Positions 31,906 to 41,921 of a DNA stretch of 64,000 nt are shown piece by piece; the first letter of the stretch is position 1; the number at the start of each line of letters is the position of its first letter. A model generated the notes under the pieces. It did not search any database. It was not told where the DNA came from and saw only the letters and a program-made list of their open reading frames with translations. This DNA comes from Pomphorhynchus laevis. Its lineage: Eukaryota; Acanthocephala; Palaeacanthocephala; Echinorhynchida; Pomphorhynchidae. The stretch covers positions 1-64,000 of the forward strand of contig WNNJ02000620.1 in assembly GCA_012934845.2 (NCBI GenBank). Direction: 5' to 3'. Made by a program: the position numbers and the translations under genes.

Positions 31906-32247
31906 TCAAATTGCTAAGGATCGGGCGATTCGTCTGATGATTTTCTCCCCTTCCATATTCCAGCTGCCGTAACACTCCAAGACTGCAGGTATGAAGTTAT
32001 ATCCCGCCTCAATCATTTTAGCACGGTACTTCCTATCTTTGACCGATGATGCGTACTGCGCAGCTGCGTAACCAGGCACATAAGCTGACTGGCGAAGAAA
32101 GGATTTCTGTAGTGGATGTGTTACCGCGAAATCTATAGCATCTGAAGGATCCCCGTAGATCAGAATATCGGCTGGCCGTTCTTGTAGATTTTGGACAAGG
32201 TTACGAACCTCGCAACCCACATGCATTAAATAATTTATTTTGATCAA
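31906..32247 (-). pseudogene. C-terminal endonuclease-like fragment of another RT element
   Basis: A 113-codon open stretch with RPADILIYGDPSDAIDFAVTHPLQ, a Pro-Gly-Tyr-Ala segment, Lys-rich ASSVKDRKYRAKM, then FIPAVLECYGSWN. Animal RT elements with restriction-like endonucleases end with R-P-x-D-I-L..D-x-T-V..PLQ and a PG-x-A..K..CxxxG-xxF-P..E-x-x-G-x-W pattern. The Asp and DFAV residues would belong to the nuclease fold. Upstream RT parts are absent. Family A itself has a different C-terminus, so this is a separate element. Confidence 0.55.
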
Positions 32248-32699
32248 TAAATTATTGATCTAAATTTTCTATTTTGATCTTGCTCCCAAATGATTATAGA
32301 TGATCATATAATGATGTATAGATGGGAGATAGAGATTAGTATAGATGGTAGATCCTGCTCCCATCTATATCTCAAATTTTCTACAATGTTGGCAATTTCT
32401 TTGTGCTTTTTAAAGCTCTTTATTACTTACATTGCACCTGATGATTAAAAACAATCTATAATCTGTCCGATATTCAAAAATATTGATCGCAATCAGACGA
32501 ATAATTACCGTTTTATATGTTTGACATTTTGCCTGTAAGGTAATAAATATGATTTTCTTTTTGTATCTAGAAGTAAATAACACAATCATTGATGATCAGG
32601 GTGGTTTCAGTCCACACCGTTCTACCGGTGTGGGGATAGCGATATGTGACTATACATAGTAATATGTAAACTATCGCTATGTATACTATCACTTGTTGA
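32248..32699. other. AT-rich interval with hairpins
   Basis: No gene. It contains TATAGATGGGAG..CTCCCATCTATA (about 32316-32376), a perfect CCACACCG..CGGTGTGG stem with a 6-base loop (32612-32633), and ATAGCGAT..ATCGCTAT (32637-32685), then GTTGAT repeats. The clustering of stems just before the family A start may reflect a 5' UTR of that element. Confidence 0.4.
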
Positions 32700-34017
32700 T
32701 AAAGTTGATCAAGTTGATAAATTTGATAAAGTTTCTGAATTGTTTGAACTAGCGAGCTCAGAAAATGAGAATTCGAAATATGCACTTGCTGAGGTTACCG
32801 TGATTTCACAACTGATACTACAACGTCCATTAAAAGGAAAAATAAGCGTGTGCAGAAAATTACTTACTCGTCGGATAAAATGGTGGAATGATGGAAGACT
32901 GGATGATCTGCTTGCAGAGGCGAAATATCTGCAACAAAAGCACAGACAACATATGGTGAGGCACAGGACTTTCCATCCATGATCGCTATTGGTTGATCGC
33001 TATTATGGTTGATCGCTTGCAGGTTGATAAAATGCCAGGGGTAAGGCCTATAGGTATTGGCGAAGTTTCCAGGCGTATTATCGGGAAAGCTCTCGTACAC
33101 ACAATCTCTAGAGATTTACAAGATGTGGCATTAGGAGATCAATTATGTGTTGGCTACCGATGTGCTATGGAGAAGATTGTTCATAACATCCGACGTCTCT
33201 TCGAATCGTCTTCAGAGCAATGCATACTCCTCATTGACGCACACAATGCCTTCAACACAGTCAACAGAGCGTTAACACTCCGAAACATTAATCAAATATG
33301 CCCTTCATTCTAAAAAATTACTATCTGCATGATGCAGAACTTCAGATTGAGGATGATATACTGTGGTCACGCGAAGGCTTCACATAGGGAGATTCGTTTG
33401 TAATGTTAGCATATGCTGCCGCAACGATTCCCCTTATTAGGTCGCTTAAAGCTAAAGTCCCTGAAGTTCTTCACAGCTGGTATGCAGATGATGCTACCGG
33501 CATTGTAAATCTAAGCAGTATCAGATAAGTGTGGCGTGAAATTACAAGCATTGGGCAAGGCTACGGATTCAAGACAAATACCTCAAAATGCAAGCTATTG
33601 GTTCATCCAACGATTGAAAAAGATGCCTTGTTAGCATTCGAAGGCACAGGAGTCATTGTGACAAGTACAGGATCTGAAGTGCTGGGATCTCCGATTGGAA
33701 TGAATGACTATGTTGCTGAGGTGATTGAGGAAAAGATAAAGGTGTGTGTTTCGGATGTTAGGAAACCAGCGAATATAGCAGAAATAGATGCACAGGTAGC
33801 ATATTCGGCATTTACACAGGCCCTGTAATTCATGTGGTTGTATGTGATGCGCACGTGTCCACTGGCACCAACTCACTTTACGATATTAAGCGATGCGATT
33901 TAAAAAGAACTGATTCCAAAAATACTGGACAAACTGTCAACTTCATCAGAGGAGGAAGTCATTTATGGTCTGCCATTGAGAGATGGAGGACTCGGAATCC
34001 GCGACCCTACTATTAAT
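32700..34017 (+). pseudogene. family A RLE-type non-LTR element, 5' half (split by nested insertions)
   Basis: An N-terminal part without known motif (LILQRPLKGK, RRIKWWNDGRLDDLLAEA) precedes RT: PGVRPIGIGEVSRRIIGK near 33030, QLCVGYRCAMEKIVHN, LLIDAHNAFNTVNR near 33235, SREGFT-GDSFVMLAYAA near 33370 and WYADDATGIVN near 33480, then GFKTNTSKCKLLVHP, LGSPIGMNDYV and LPLRDGGLGIRDP just before 34017. A few stops and one shift interrupt it. The coding sequence breaks at ACTATT, which recurs at 40270 where the same protein resumes, so both parts are one element divided by D5. Presumed R2/NeSL-like. Confidence 0.72.
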
Positions 34018-34260
34018 AATACAATAATTTATTTAAAGTGGCAAATGCGTGCAAAATGCACGCTTACATGACCACTAACAACAAAAAAGAACAGCAAAAG
34101 TCACAGATAATTAGTTAATTGTTGAAATGGAATTGGATTTGGCGTTTGAAGCACGGCATAGATGTTGATTGGCGGATATGAATAGGCAGTTGATTCCACA
34201 AGAGAGGAGCAGCCACAACGAAGGAGCGGAAGCCAAAAGAGGTAGAGTAGTTTTGGGACA

Positions 34261-34350
34261 TGTTAAGATCCAAAGTGAGGCTAATGTAGCTTTATTGAAA
34301 ACATCTACAAAACAAATAACATTAAAACACAACTTAGTTAATTCACGACA
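34261..34350 (-). repeat. downstream (3') LTR of the gypsy element, 90 bp
   Basis: Reads TGTCGTGAATT..GGATCTTAACA on the element strand. One base differs from the partner at 37650-37739 (C versus G near the Thr-Lys-like TTAGTT run). The end of the pol-derived ORF runs into it. At 90 bp it is short for an LTR of this superfamily, which usually has a few hundred. It contains AATAAAG, which could serve as polyadenylation signal. Confidence 0.88.
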
Positions 34351-34798
34351 TTCTCCTCCGCCAAACATAATCTCGTAGATACGCGGGAGTAGCTTTATTT
34401 CGCACGGGTCTTTCGTTGCTCTGCAGAATTTCATTTCCTTTCTCGTCGGATATTTTGAAAGTATCGTTTAAAGTATCGTCGTCCGTACTCACAGTTTTAT
34501 CGTCGCTGTAGCTGGTATCAAGGTTATAGCTGCTTTCAATATCATCTTTAGTAGTAGTTGTAAGTTGTGATGTATCGTTCGTACATTCATGATCTTCTAT
34601 CATTAGATTTTGGCAGCTATCTCCACCTGACAACCGTTGTCCGATATCGAAACCGGGAGCCACGTCCCTTAAAGAAACCGCACCTTGTCGTTGATTAGGA
34701 TATTCGATGATAGCGTATTTGTTGTTAGCAGTCACAAGTTTAGCTGGACAACCTATTGGTTCATATTTCGATTCACGTCTATGATTCCGGACAATCAT
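34343..34798 (-). pseudogene. gypsy pol C-terminal region
   Basis: 151 codons, acidic and Ser/Thr-rich, starting with IVRNHRRESKYEPIGCPAKLV, then AIIEYPNQRQGAVSLRDVAPG, which matches the region after the integrase core in related gypsy polyproteins (a small beta-barrel followed by a variable tail). The preceding integrase ORF ends in another frame at 34824, so a frameshift separates them. The stop codon overlaps the LTR. Confidence 0.6.
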
Positions 34799-34823
34799 CC
34801 ATTTTGGAAACGTTTTGCCTTCA

Positions 34824-35609
34824 TTACTCTTTCTGGTACGAAAATATCCGTTCGTGAGGTGTGTAGTTGGTTGAAGTACATAAAAGACTCCTTATGCTAT
34901 TGAGTGCTCTTGGTAATATTATTTGCCACTGATGAATATACATTCGTTCACCTCGTAACGTGGTAGTTATAGCTGTCCAAATTGTTGAATTGTATCGTTC
35001 GCATTGCCCGTTACCTCTTGGGTTGTACGGTGTTGTGGAACTGCTAGCGATTCCTCTCTCACTGAGAAATTGTCTGACATCCGATGACAGAAACGACGTA
35101 CCTCTATCCGAATGAATATATTCTGGACAACCAAAAATAGCAAATATTTCGTCCAAACAATGACACACAGTTTTAGCAGACATATCGGGGCACGCGTAGG
35201 CAAAAGGAAACCGACTATACTCATCAATCACAACAAGGAGGAAACGGGTTATCTTGCTTCTGTTTAGTTGATTGAATATAAAACTAACTGATCTTTGGTC
35301 TGTGATGATTTTAAAATGCCTTCCGATAAGAAAATGTCGCCACTTAATAAGGGATTCCACTATGGCTAAAGCCTCTTTCTCGATTGCTGCCCATCTCTGC
35401 TCGCTTACAGAAAGTTTTCTTGAAAAAAACGCAATCGGACGACCGTCTCCGTTCAGTGTAGCCGCAATGCACGTTTCAGAAGCGTCTGTCTCGACTGTTA
35501 GCGCTTGAGCGTTATCGATGTGGTATAAAGAAGCACTCGCAATATCTGCTTTAAGCTTTTCAAATGACAGTTTTGATTCAGCGTTCATAGGGAATGAAGC
35601 GTTTCTCAA
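34824..35609 (-). pseudogene. gypsy RNase H joined to integrase core by an internal deletion
   Basis: RNase H-like sequence (VETDASETCIAATLNGDGRP, FFSRKLSVSEQRW, EKEALAIVESLIKWRH, TDQRSVSFIF) stops abruptly and continues as integrase sequence LVVIDEYSRFPFAYACP, IHSDRGTSF, TPYNPRGNGQCERYN. The C-terminal third of RNase H, the HHCC zinc domain and the first catalytic Asp region of the integrase are missing, about 200 residues. The second Asp (SDRG) and Glu (CERYN) remain. This copy therefore cannot integrate by itself. Confidence 0.8.
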
Positions 35610-36490
35610 GAATTCAATCTTTTGTGAAAATTCTGGTATCCAAGACGAGTAGTAAGCAAAGAGTCCAATACTTCGTTGTAAGGATCTGACATCGTAGGGG
35701 GGAGTTCATGTAAAGCCTGCAATCTGTCCGGATCTGGTTTCAGTACTCCTTGACAAATTAAGTAGCCGAGAAGCTTTATTTCTTTCTTGTTAAATTCACA
35801 TTTAGTTGTATTCATTGTGAGCCCGCACTTGGTAGCGACACTGTTGAATTTGCCCAGATTTTCGTCGTGTTCTTGTTGGGTCATTCCGCAAATTGTAATG
35901 TTATCTAGATAGGTAAATGTACTTTTTAATTCATTTGTTTCAATCATGTGATCCATACATCGCTGAAAGCATGACACTGCATTCTTCAAACCAAAGGGCA
36001 ATCTCGCAAAGCAATATAATCTTCCATCTGCTTCAAAGGCAGTATATAGTCTATCGTCTGGATGTAGAGGAACTTGATGATAAGCAGACTGTAAGTCAAT
36101 TGTAGAAAACCATTTGTATTTACTAATTTCATACACAAGATCTTGTAAGTTTGGCAAAGGATAGGCATCCAGCAATGTATATTTATTTATCGTTTGTGAG
36201 TAATCAATAACAAGCCTGCGTTTATGTCTCTCCGAGCGCGTAACTACCACTTGAGCTCGCCATGGTGAAATACAAGGTTCGATAATCCCATCTTTCAATA
36301 ACTTCTGAACCTCCGATCGAATAAAATCACGATCGGTTGGATTATATCGGCGAGACCTCGTTGCAATAGGAATGCAATGTTCATTTAGATGTGAAAATGG
36401 TCGAACTGGCTTGAAATCTATAGGTCGCAAAGCAGCAATTACCAATTCGTTTCTAGGACCATTCAATTTTAGTTTGAAACTTATGCTCAT
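35606..36490 (-). CDS. gypsy reverse transcriptase with YLDN active site
   Basis: 294 codons overlapping the protease ORF by 4 nt (ATGA). RT order: EPCISPWRAQVVVTRSERHK near residue 90, RLVIDYSQTINKYTLLDAYPLPN, FSTIDLQSAYHQVPLHPDD near 145, FARLPFGLKNAVSCFQR near 180, and TYLDNITICG near 208 in place of YVDD, then LGYLICQGVLKPDPDRL. The second Asp of the motif is Asn. I recall a group of animal gypsy elements with Y-[IL]-D-[SN], so this may be ancestral rather than a lesion. The frame changes at the 3' end, before RNase H. Confidence 0.85.
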   Translation of the reverse strand: MSISFKLKLNGPRNELVIAALRPIDFKPVRPFSHLNEHCIPIATRSRRYNPTDRDFIRSEVQKLLKDGIIEPCISPWRAQVVVTRSERHKRRLVIDYSQTINKYTLLDAYPLPNLQDLVYEISKYKWFSTIDLQSAYHQVPLHPDDRLYTAFEADGRLYCFARLPFGLKNAVSCFQRCMDHMIETNELKSTFTYLDNITICGMTQQEHDENLGKFNSVATKCGLTMNTTKCEFNKKEIKLLGYLICQGVLKPDPDRLQALHELPPTMSDPYNEVLDSLLTTRLGYQNFHKRLNS

Positions 36491-36978
36491 TCATAAAATC
36501 CATCCCCAATATTGCTTCGGTACATGTCGTCCAGAACATGAAATATAATGTTTTTATAAATTTGGGACTTGTAGATGATGGAAGTAGTGACATGGCCTTT
36601 AGTTAAAGTCTTGAAGCGATTAGTGGCCATTGTAATAGGCCGTATATCTCTGACGATAGGCAATTTCATCTTACTCACAATATCAGTTCGAATAAAACTA
36701 TAACAACTCCCTGTGTCAAACAAACACTCTACTCTTTTGTTGCAAATGGATATTTGGTCTACAGCTTTTCGGTCAGACAGTATTGAAGAAATGCACGCAG
36801 AGTATTTATTACGACCGAATTGTGAAGATCGACACGCTCTTGCAAAATGTCCTTCCTTCTGACATTTATGGCAAATTGAATTTTTTGCCGGACAAGATTC
36901 TCGACTATGCTTTGATTGACTTCCACAAAAAAAGCACTTCCAATTACTTTTGATTGTTGCAACTACTCTATCATTCAT
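36487..36978 (-). CDS. gypsy nucleocapsid knuckles and aspartic protease
   Basis: 163 codons. Two knuckles come first: CFFCGSQSKHSRESC, which has five rather than four residues before the His, and CHKCQKEGHFARAC. The protease follows with CLFDTGSCYSFI, the catalytic DTG. The frame equals that of gag; a TGA at about 37033 separates them, so in the element they form one polyprotein unless the stop is read through. The C-terminus of the protease runs out of frame just before the RT ORF. Confidence 0.85.
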   Translation of the reverse strand: MNDRVVATIKSNWKCFFCGSQSKHSRESCPAKNSICHKCQKEGHFARACRSSQFGRNKYSACISSILSDRKAVDQISICNKRVECLFDTGSCYSFIRTDIVSKMKLPIVRDIRPITMATNRFKTLTKGHVTTSIIYKSQIYKNIIFHVLDDMYRSNIGDGFYE

Positions 36979-37032
36979 TTGTGCCAGTTGATCTGCCGCC
37001 TCTTCCTTTCTGCTGTCGGAAACATGAGCTAG

Positions 37033-37611
37033 TCAATAATAAGGTCCTTCGATTACCGTTGAACGTTTTTCCGCACTTTCCATAGCTTTTGCAATTTCAA
37101 AAGCGTCTGTTAGTGTTAAGGTACAGTTTTCAAGTAAACGTTCTCTAATTTTCTTTGAGGAAATACCCGCTATGAACGCATTTAGAATTGCGTGATCTCG
37201 GTGATCTTGTGCCGATACTTCTTCGAACTTACATTCTGAGGCTAGTTGCTTTAAACTATTAGTGTAGTGTTGAATATCTTCTGCATCTTCTTGTCTCCTC
37301 GCGAATAGTATATATCGAGCATAAATGACATTGGTCGGTCGCTCAAACATCGATCGAAGCGTCTTGATAGCTTCTGCATAATCAGACAGTTGTTGAGTTG
37401 ACTTGAAAATTTGAGGAGAAACGTAATTACGCAGTAACGTCAATCGAATCTCACACGGAGCTCCGATGTGTTCGATAAACGCTTCGAATGTTGATAGCCA
37501 ATGTTTCCAAATATCCGCTCCGTTTGGGTCTTCTGTGTCTATTGTAAGTTTACTTGGCTGCAGATATCGTGCATAATCAACGTTCGCCAATCCGTTTCCG
37601 ACTGGGTCCAT
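37033..37611 (-). CDS. gypsy gag (capsid)
   Basis: 192 codons from ATG 37611, 38 bp inside the upstream LTR. Contains WKHWLSTFEAFIEHIG near residue 35, RLTLLRNYVSPQIF, FERPTNVIYARYILFARRQE near 90 and FIAGISSKKIRERLLEN near 150. This matches the capsid domain of gypsy gag. Without the terminal TGA it would run on into the zinc knuckles. Particle assembly function is inferred. Confidence 0.85.
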   Translation of the reverse strand: MDPVGNGLANVDYARYLQPSKLTIDTEDPNGADIWKHWLSTFEAFIEHIGAPCEIRLTLLRNYVSPQIFKSTQQLSDYAEAIKTLRSMFERPTNVIYARYILFARRQEDAEDIQHYTNSLKQLASECKFEEVSAQDHRDHAILNAFIAGISSKKIRERLLENCTLTLTDAFEIAKAMESAEKRSTVIEGPYY

Positions 37612-37649
37612 CTTGACAACAAATGCTCACACAAATGTTTTCAATAAAT

Positions 37650-37739
37650 TGTTAAGATCCAAAGTGAGGCTAATGTAGCTTTATTGAAAACATCTACAAA
37701 ACAAATAACATTAAAACACAAGTTAGTTAATTCACGACA
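37650..37739 (-). repeat. upstream (5') LTR of the gypsy element, 90 bp
   Basis: Same 90-bp sequence as 34261-34350 with one substitution. The following bases on the element strand (ATTTATTGAAAAC..) do not look like a canonical tRNA primer site beginning TGG. GGACA at 37740-37744 is the right-hand target duplication; removing the element and one GGACA restores continuous D5 sequence. Confidence 0.88.
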
Positions 37740-40264
37740 GGACATGTAAAAGAATAAGGAATTACGGAAACGCAGAACACAATACACAGTACGAGAATTG
37801 TCGAGAAAAGGAAGGTTGAGAAATAAAGGGGTATGAGAAGTTATAAGGCGAAAAGCAATGATAAGAAGACGAATTTGAACACGACAATAAATGGTAGGCC
37901 AATCAAGAGAAACAAGATAGTGGGATGTATGATCAAAACGACGAAGACGGAGGAGAACTCGGACGGCAGCGTTGATGATGCGTTGTAAAGGAAGAAGAGT
38001 GGATTTAGGTGAGTTGGAAAATAGACTAAGACAGTAATCAAGTATTGAGAAAAGAAGAGAAGATATGAGAGTCATACAAGAAGGGAAATCGATCAATCTA
38101 CAAACTTGACGGAGATCGCGGAGTATCAAGGTAGATGAGCGTACTTTATCACTAACGAAAGGTTTAAGTGAAAGTCGGTTGTCGAAATGAAAGCCTAGGA
38201 AAACGAGATTATCAACGATAGGAAGAATTGTAGAATTTAATGATACGAAGGGAGGTTCGAAGCCGAGGCGTCGAGGTAGGATCCACATAATTTTGGATTT
38301 ATCAGGATTCAGAGAAAGGCGAAGGGAAGAAAGATGATTGGAAATTGAGACAAGACAGTCGGAAGCAGAAACACTAAGATCGTGAATACGATAAACAGGT
38401 GCATGAGCATAGATGAGAATGTCATCAGCATATTGCATAACATGGAAGTTAAATGTATGAGAAATCGAAGACAAATCACCGAGAAGAGAGAAAAGCATAG
38501 GGCTTAATACGGAGCCTTGTGGAACACCGGACGGAATGGACGAAGGTTGGGAGAGAGAAAAGTTAGAATAGACGCGAAAAGTACGTTTCGATAAATATGA
38601 AGAAAATCAAGCCACAGAGGGTAAAGAGAAGCCTATAATCATGACGAAGGACGATGTAGAAGAATCGAGTGATCGACGATGTCAAAAGCAGACGATAGAT
38701 CAAGAGAAACTATGACACTACATAATTTATGATCGCGCGAGATGAGTAAGTCATTATAAACTTTAAGACAGGCAATTTCAGTAGAGTGATTAGAGCGAAA
38801 AGCGGCTTGGAAGGGAGGAAACAAGTTAGAGGAAAAGAGATATGTATTAACTTGCTTGAGAACGAGACGCTCAAGGAGTTTAGAGAGGCTTGGGAGAAGT
38901 GAGATTGGACGGTTCGAAGATGGTAGTGAGGAGTCGAAAGATTGCTTTTTGATGAGAGGACGAACAGTGGCGCATTTCCAGATGGAAAGAAATGTACGGC
39001 TACGGATGGACGAGTTGAACAATGTGGTTAGGAAGGGTGAGATAGAGGAGCAGATATTTTTAAGCAAGTGAGTGGGAATTGGGTCAGAAGGAGAGGTTTT
39101 ATTAGGTAATGACAGCAGAACCGAAGAAACTTCATCAGACGAAACGGGAAGAAGGTGGAATAGTTCTGGGAGGGAAGTATTTAAAGAGAAGAGTGGGTAC
39201 AAGGGGGCTATGGGTAGTAGGGAAAGTAAATTAGATAGCTTAGTTTGTAGATAAGAAGAAAATTCATCAGGATTTATATTACAAGAAGTAGATGATCGTG
39301 AAAGAATTGAGTTTAAGATTTTCCAATGAGATTTAAAGTTGGAAGATGATTCGAGTTGATTTCGCCAAAAGATAGTACGTTTAGTACGTTTAAGAATAAG
39401 ATGTGAACGGCGTAGAGAAAAGTAGGAATCACGGAGATTTGGAAGGAGTTAGTTGGGAGAACGTTTAAGTCGACTCCGACGCTTTCAACGCAAGCGCTGA
39501 AAGCGTCGGAGTCGACTGGGCAAAAGTTTATTGATGATAGACATAAGTTCAGAATCAAACACAATGCAGAGATCATCGGGAGAGAGATAGTTAAGAGGAA
39601 GTGAAAAAAGTGAAGAATTGAGTAAGGATGTGCAGAGAATAGGGATATCGAGAAGTTTCCAGGGTCGACTTGGTGTGGATAATGGTGGAAGCGGTGAAGG
39701 AGGATATGGACGAGTAAGAGTAAGAGTGACAAGGAAATGATCGGACAAACCAGGATCAGTAATTGACAAGGAAGTATATTCATTGAAGCAGTTAGGGACA
39801 GCAATGATGTCGAGAGCACCGCCGAGAATATGAGTTGGGCTTGTTGAAAGTAATTTATAGTTAAAATCAGAAAAAAAGATTAGTTAAAGTGATAGAGTCA
39901 GAGTCAGCTGGGCGATCAAGACGAATGTGAAAGTCACCGAGAACAAAAGAAGGAGTATAAGACAATGAACAGTGAGACGTTAGATCTGCAAGGTCGTTAA
40001 AGAAGATACGTGATGGGGCAACTGAACCTGGACGGTATACAATCACAAGTTCCAGAGGGAAAGGAGTTGATAATCTGCATATGAGTAATTCGAACGAGGT
40101 GTAACGGATGTTAACGTTTATTTTACGTAAAGACAATGAGTGACGAGCAATGGCAACAATACCGCCATGGTTAGAAGCAGTAGATGTATGAGAGGCAATT
40201 GGACGAGCTGATTCAACTAAAGAACAATCAGAGCGGCATAGACGACGAATAGCAAGATCGTCGG

Positions 40265-41190
40265 AGGACTATTGACACAGCACTGGAATAATCGAGGTCA
40301 CTCAGAATTTGTCAGCCATTTCTGACAGGCAGAAGTGCTGAAGAATGTTTTGAAGAGGAACATTCTATATTTAAATCTTTGAGAGATGAAGAAAGTATCA
40401 AGGTAAAGGAAAAGTTCAGTACTCTGCAAGACAAGCTATCTCTTGAAGTTAGAGTCGCGTTGAAATTTGCCAGTGAGAAGGGTGCATCATCATGGCTGCG
40501 TACGCCCTATCTGAACGATAAAGAAAGTCGCATGAAGCTGCAGAGAGTTTCGAGACGCGATATCGGTGCGATATAACAGTCTGCCGTCAGACAGCTTCAC
40601 CGTGTGCTCATGTGGAGAGACATTGACATGTCACATGCACTGTCCTGTCCAACTGGGGGACTCCCCACTATTAGGCATAATATAATTCGAGATATTATTG
40701 CCGAAACGCTAACCGAAATCTGACATGATGTTGGAGTAGAGCCTGTGCTACAACCGGTTTATCCAAATATTATCTTTGAAGCTGGGATTACCACACGTGA
40801 TCCTGATGCGCGATTAAATGTGGTTGTGAGTGGTTTGTTTGGCACACGTCTAGAGCGTTCCTTTTTGGGCATTTACATATTCAATACATTAGCTCCTTCA
40901 AATGCCAGTACCGTATCATCATACGAATATCATGAAAGACAGAAATCAAGGAAATATATTGAAAGGGTACAATTTGTCGAACGCTCATATTTCGTTATGT
41001 TAATTATACCATCAATTGAGGGAATGAGAACTCAGGCTACTGCGGTTCTAAAGATCATCGCAAAGAAACTGGCAGACAAGCGCAATGATCAGTACTCTGT
41101 TTGTATGGCAAGATCAGATCTCGTCTATCCATGTCACTGACCAAATCTGCTTCGATGTCCTTAAAAGCAAGCCGCTCTGCGTATCGTCGC
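40265..41190 (+). pseudogene. family A RLE-type non-LTR element, 3' half
   Basis: Continues the protein interrupted at 34017. KFASEKGASSWL near 40470 precedes the zinc-knuckle region (weak, around 40620). VEPVLQP near 40740, DARLNVVVSGLFG near 40800 and YIFNTLAPSNAS near 40880 correspond to the nuclease core. Then come YHERQKSRKYIERV, an AKKLADKRNDQYS block near 41070 and, after a shift, RSRLSMSLTKSASMSLKASRS near 41110-41170. The usual FDVRVFNP of the family is changed to LGIYIFN here. Stops before 40700 show decay. The 3' end near 41190 is approximate. Confidence 0.7.
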
Positions 41191-41860
41191 CCGGATAGAA
41201 TGGTTAACTCTATCATCTCGTCAAATTGGTGATGGGCCGATCGCAATCCACGGATACATAACAATAACAATGTAACATATTTTTTGAGGCCCATTTGAGG
41301 GAACCTAATATTGTGGCTGTTGTATACTAACTTTTTTATATTAAAAATAGCATATAAAAAATCACTACTATCATAGTGATTCAATCGCTGTGGCATGTGG
41401 GTTTATTAAAGCATGAATTTAGTCATTTCTCACTGAATTAAGTAATAAAATATAATTTAAAATAGGAAATGTACAAATTATTATCATTTCGACAAACAGA
41501 CGAGCAAAGCTCATAGTTGCACAGTTAAAAAAGAATAAGTAAAGAAAAAAAGAAAGACTCACAAACAAAAGTCAAAAAAGTTCATGTTCGAATGCTGAAA
41601 CCGATCTTGAGTTGACAATTTATTCACTTAATCGGTTTCACTTACCTACGATTCGGTGTTTAAATTGTACAATTTTGCAGTGTATAACTCGGCGATGGGC
41701 TAAAGTAAAATTGTGTCAACGCAAAGCCCGACTTTTCCGAACAGTCATCAATTCTCTTAAGACGTGATTTCCCTTGTGTAAAGCTTCCCATGTTGAACAC
41801 ATTTCTCACCGAAACCGAAGGTCACTTATAGAAACCATACCAAGTTTTTTAGCCTTTCAT
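41191..41860. other. non-coding, probably 3' region of the E2 element plus A tail
   Basis: AT-rich. A short open minus-strand ORF (41055-41396) has no motif. Minus-strand sequence 41400-41860 probably belongs to the degraded C-terminus and 3' UTR of E2. CGAATCGTAG-like and poly-purine tracts (AAAGAAAAAAAGAAAGA near 41540) occur. Confidence 0.35.
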
Positions 41861-41882
41861 TATAAGGTAAGGCTTTAACTGA

Positions 41883-41921
41883 ATTTACGAGCTTCGTTGC
41901 CCGGCAACGAAACTCGTAAAT
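41883..41921. repeat. 39-bp near-perfect palindrome at a deletion junction
   Basis: ATTTACGAG-C-TTCGTTGCC-C-GGCAACGAA-A-CTCGTAAAT: arms of 19 bp around one central base with a single mismatched pair. It lies exactly where the E2 linker jumps to the thumb region, so it probably arose at, or promoted, the loss of the RT domain. Confidence 0.8.

Larger units (their letters stand above)
34261..37739 (-). mobile_element. Ty3/gypsy LTR retrotransposon with 90-bp LTRs, internally deleted
   Basis: Bounded by 90-bp direct repeats (34261-34350 and 37650-37739) that differ at one base and begin and end TG..CA, and by a 5-bp duplication GGACA (34256-34260, 37740-37744). Minus-strand order: gag, protease, RT, RNase H, integrase; no envelope gene. 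A purine tract (GGCGGAGGAGAA) precedes the downstream LTR. Only 38 bp separate the upstream LTR from the gag ATG. Lesions: an in-frame TGA after gag, shifts at the protease/RT, RT/RNase H and integrase C-terminal joints, and a deletion removing the end of RNase H through the first integrase Asp. Nested in D5. Confidence 0.9.
34018..40264 (-). mobile_element. family D (CR1/L2-like) element D5, itself split by a gypsy element
   Basis: On the minus strand the 3' tail and hairpin are at 34022-34070 (AAGCGTGCATTTTGCACGCATTTGCC), the C-terminus runs to 34260, the gypsy element intervenes to 37744, and D5 resumes with the thumb and RT to 38640 (YADDILIYAHAPVYR near 38420; GVPQGSVLSPMLFS near 38500), an RT N-terminal region with LPNKTSPSDPIPTHLLKNI near 39090, then endonuclease pieces (GDFHIRLD near 39940, AIVYRPG-like near 40030) to the 5' truncation near 40264. 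Frames are broken several times. Flanking ACTATT at 34007-34012 and 40270-40275 fits a target duplication in the family A element. Confidence 0.82.
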
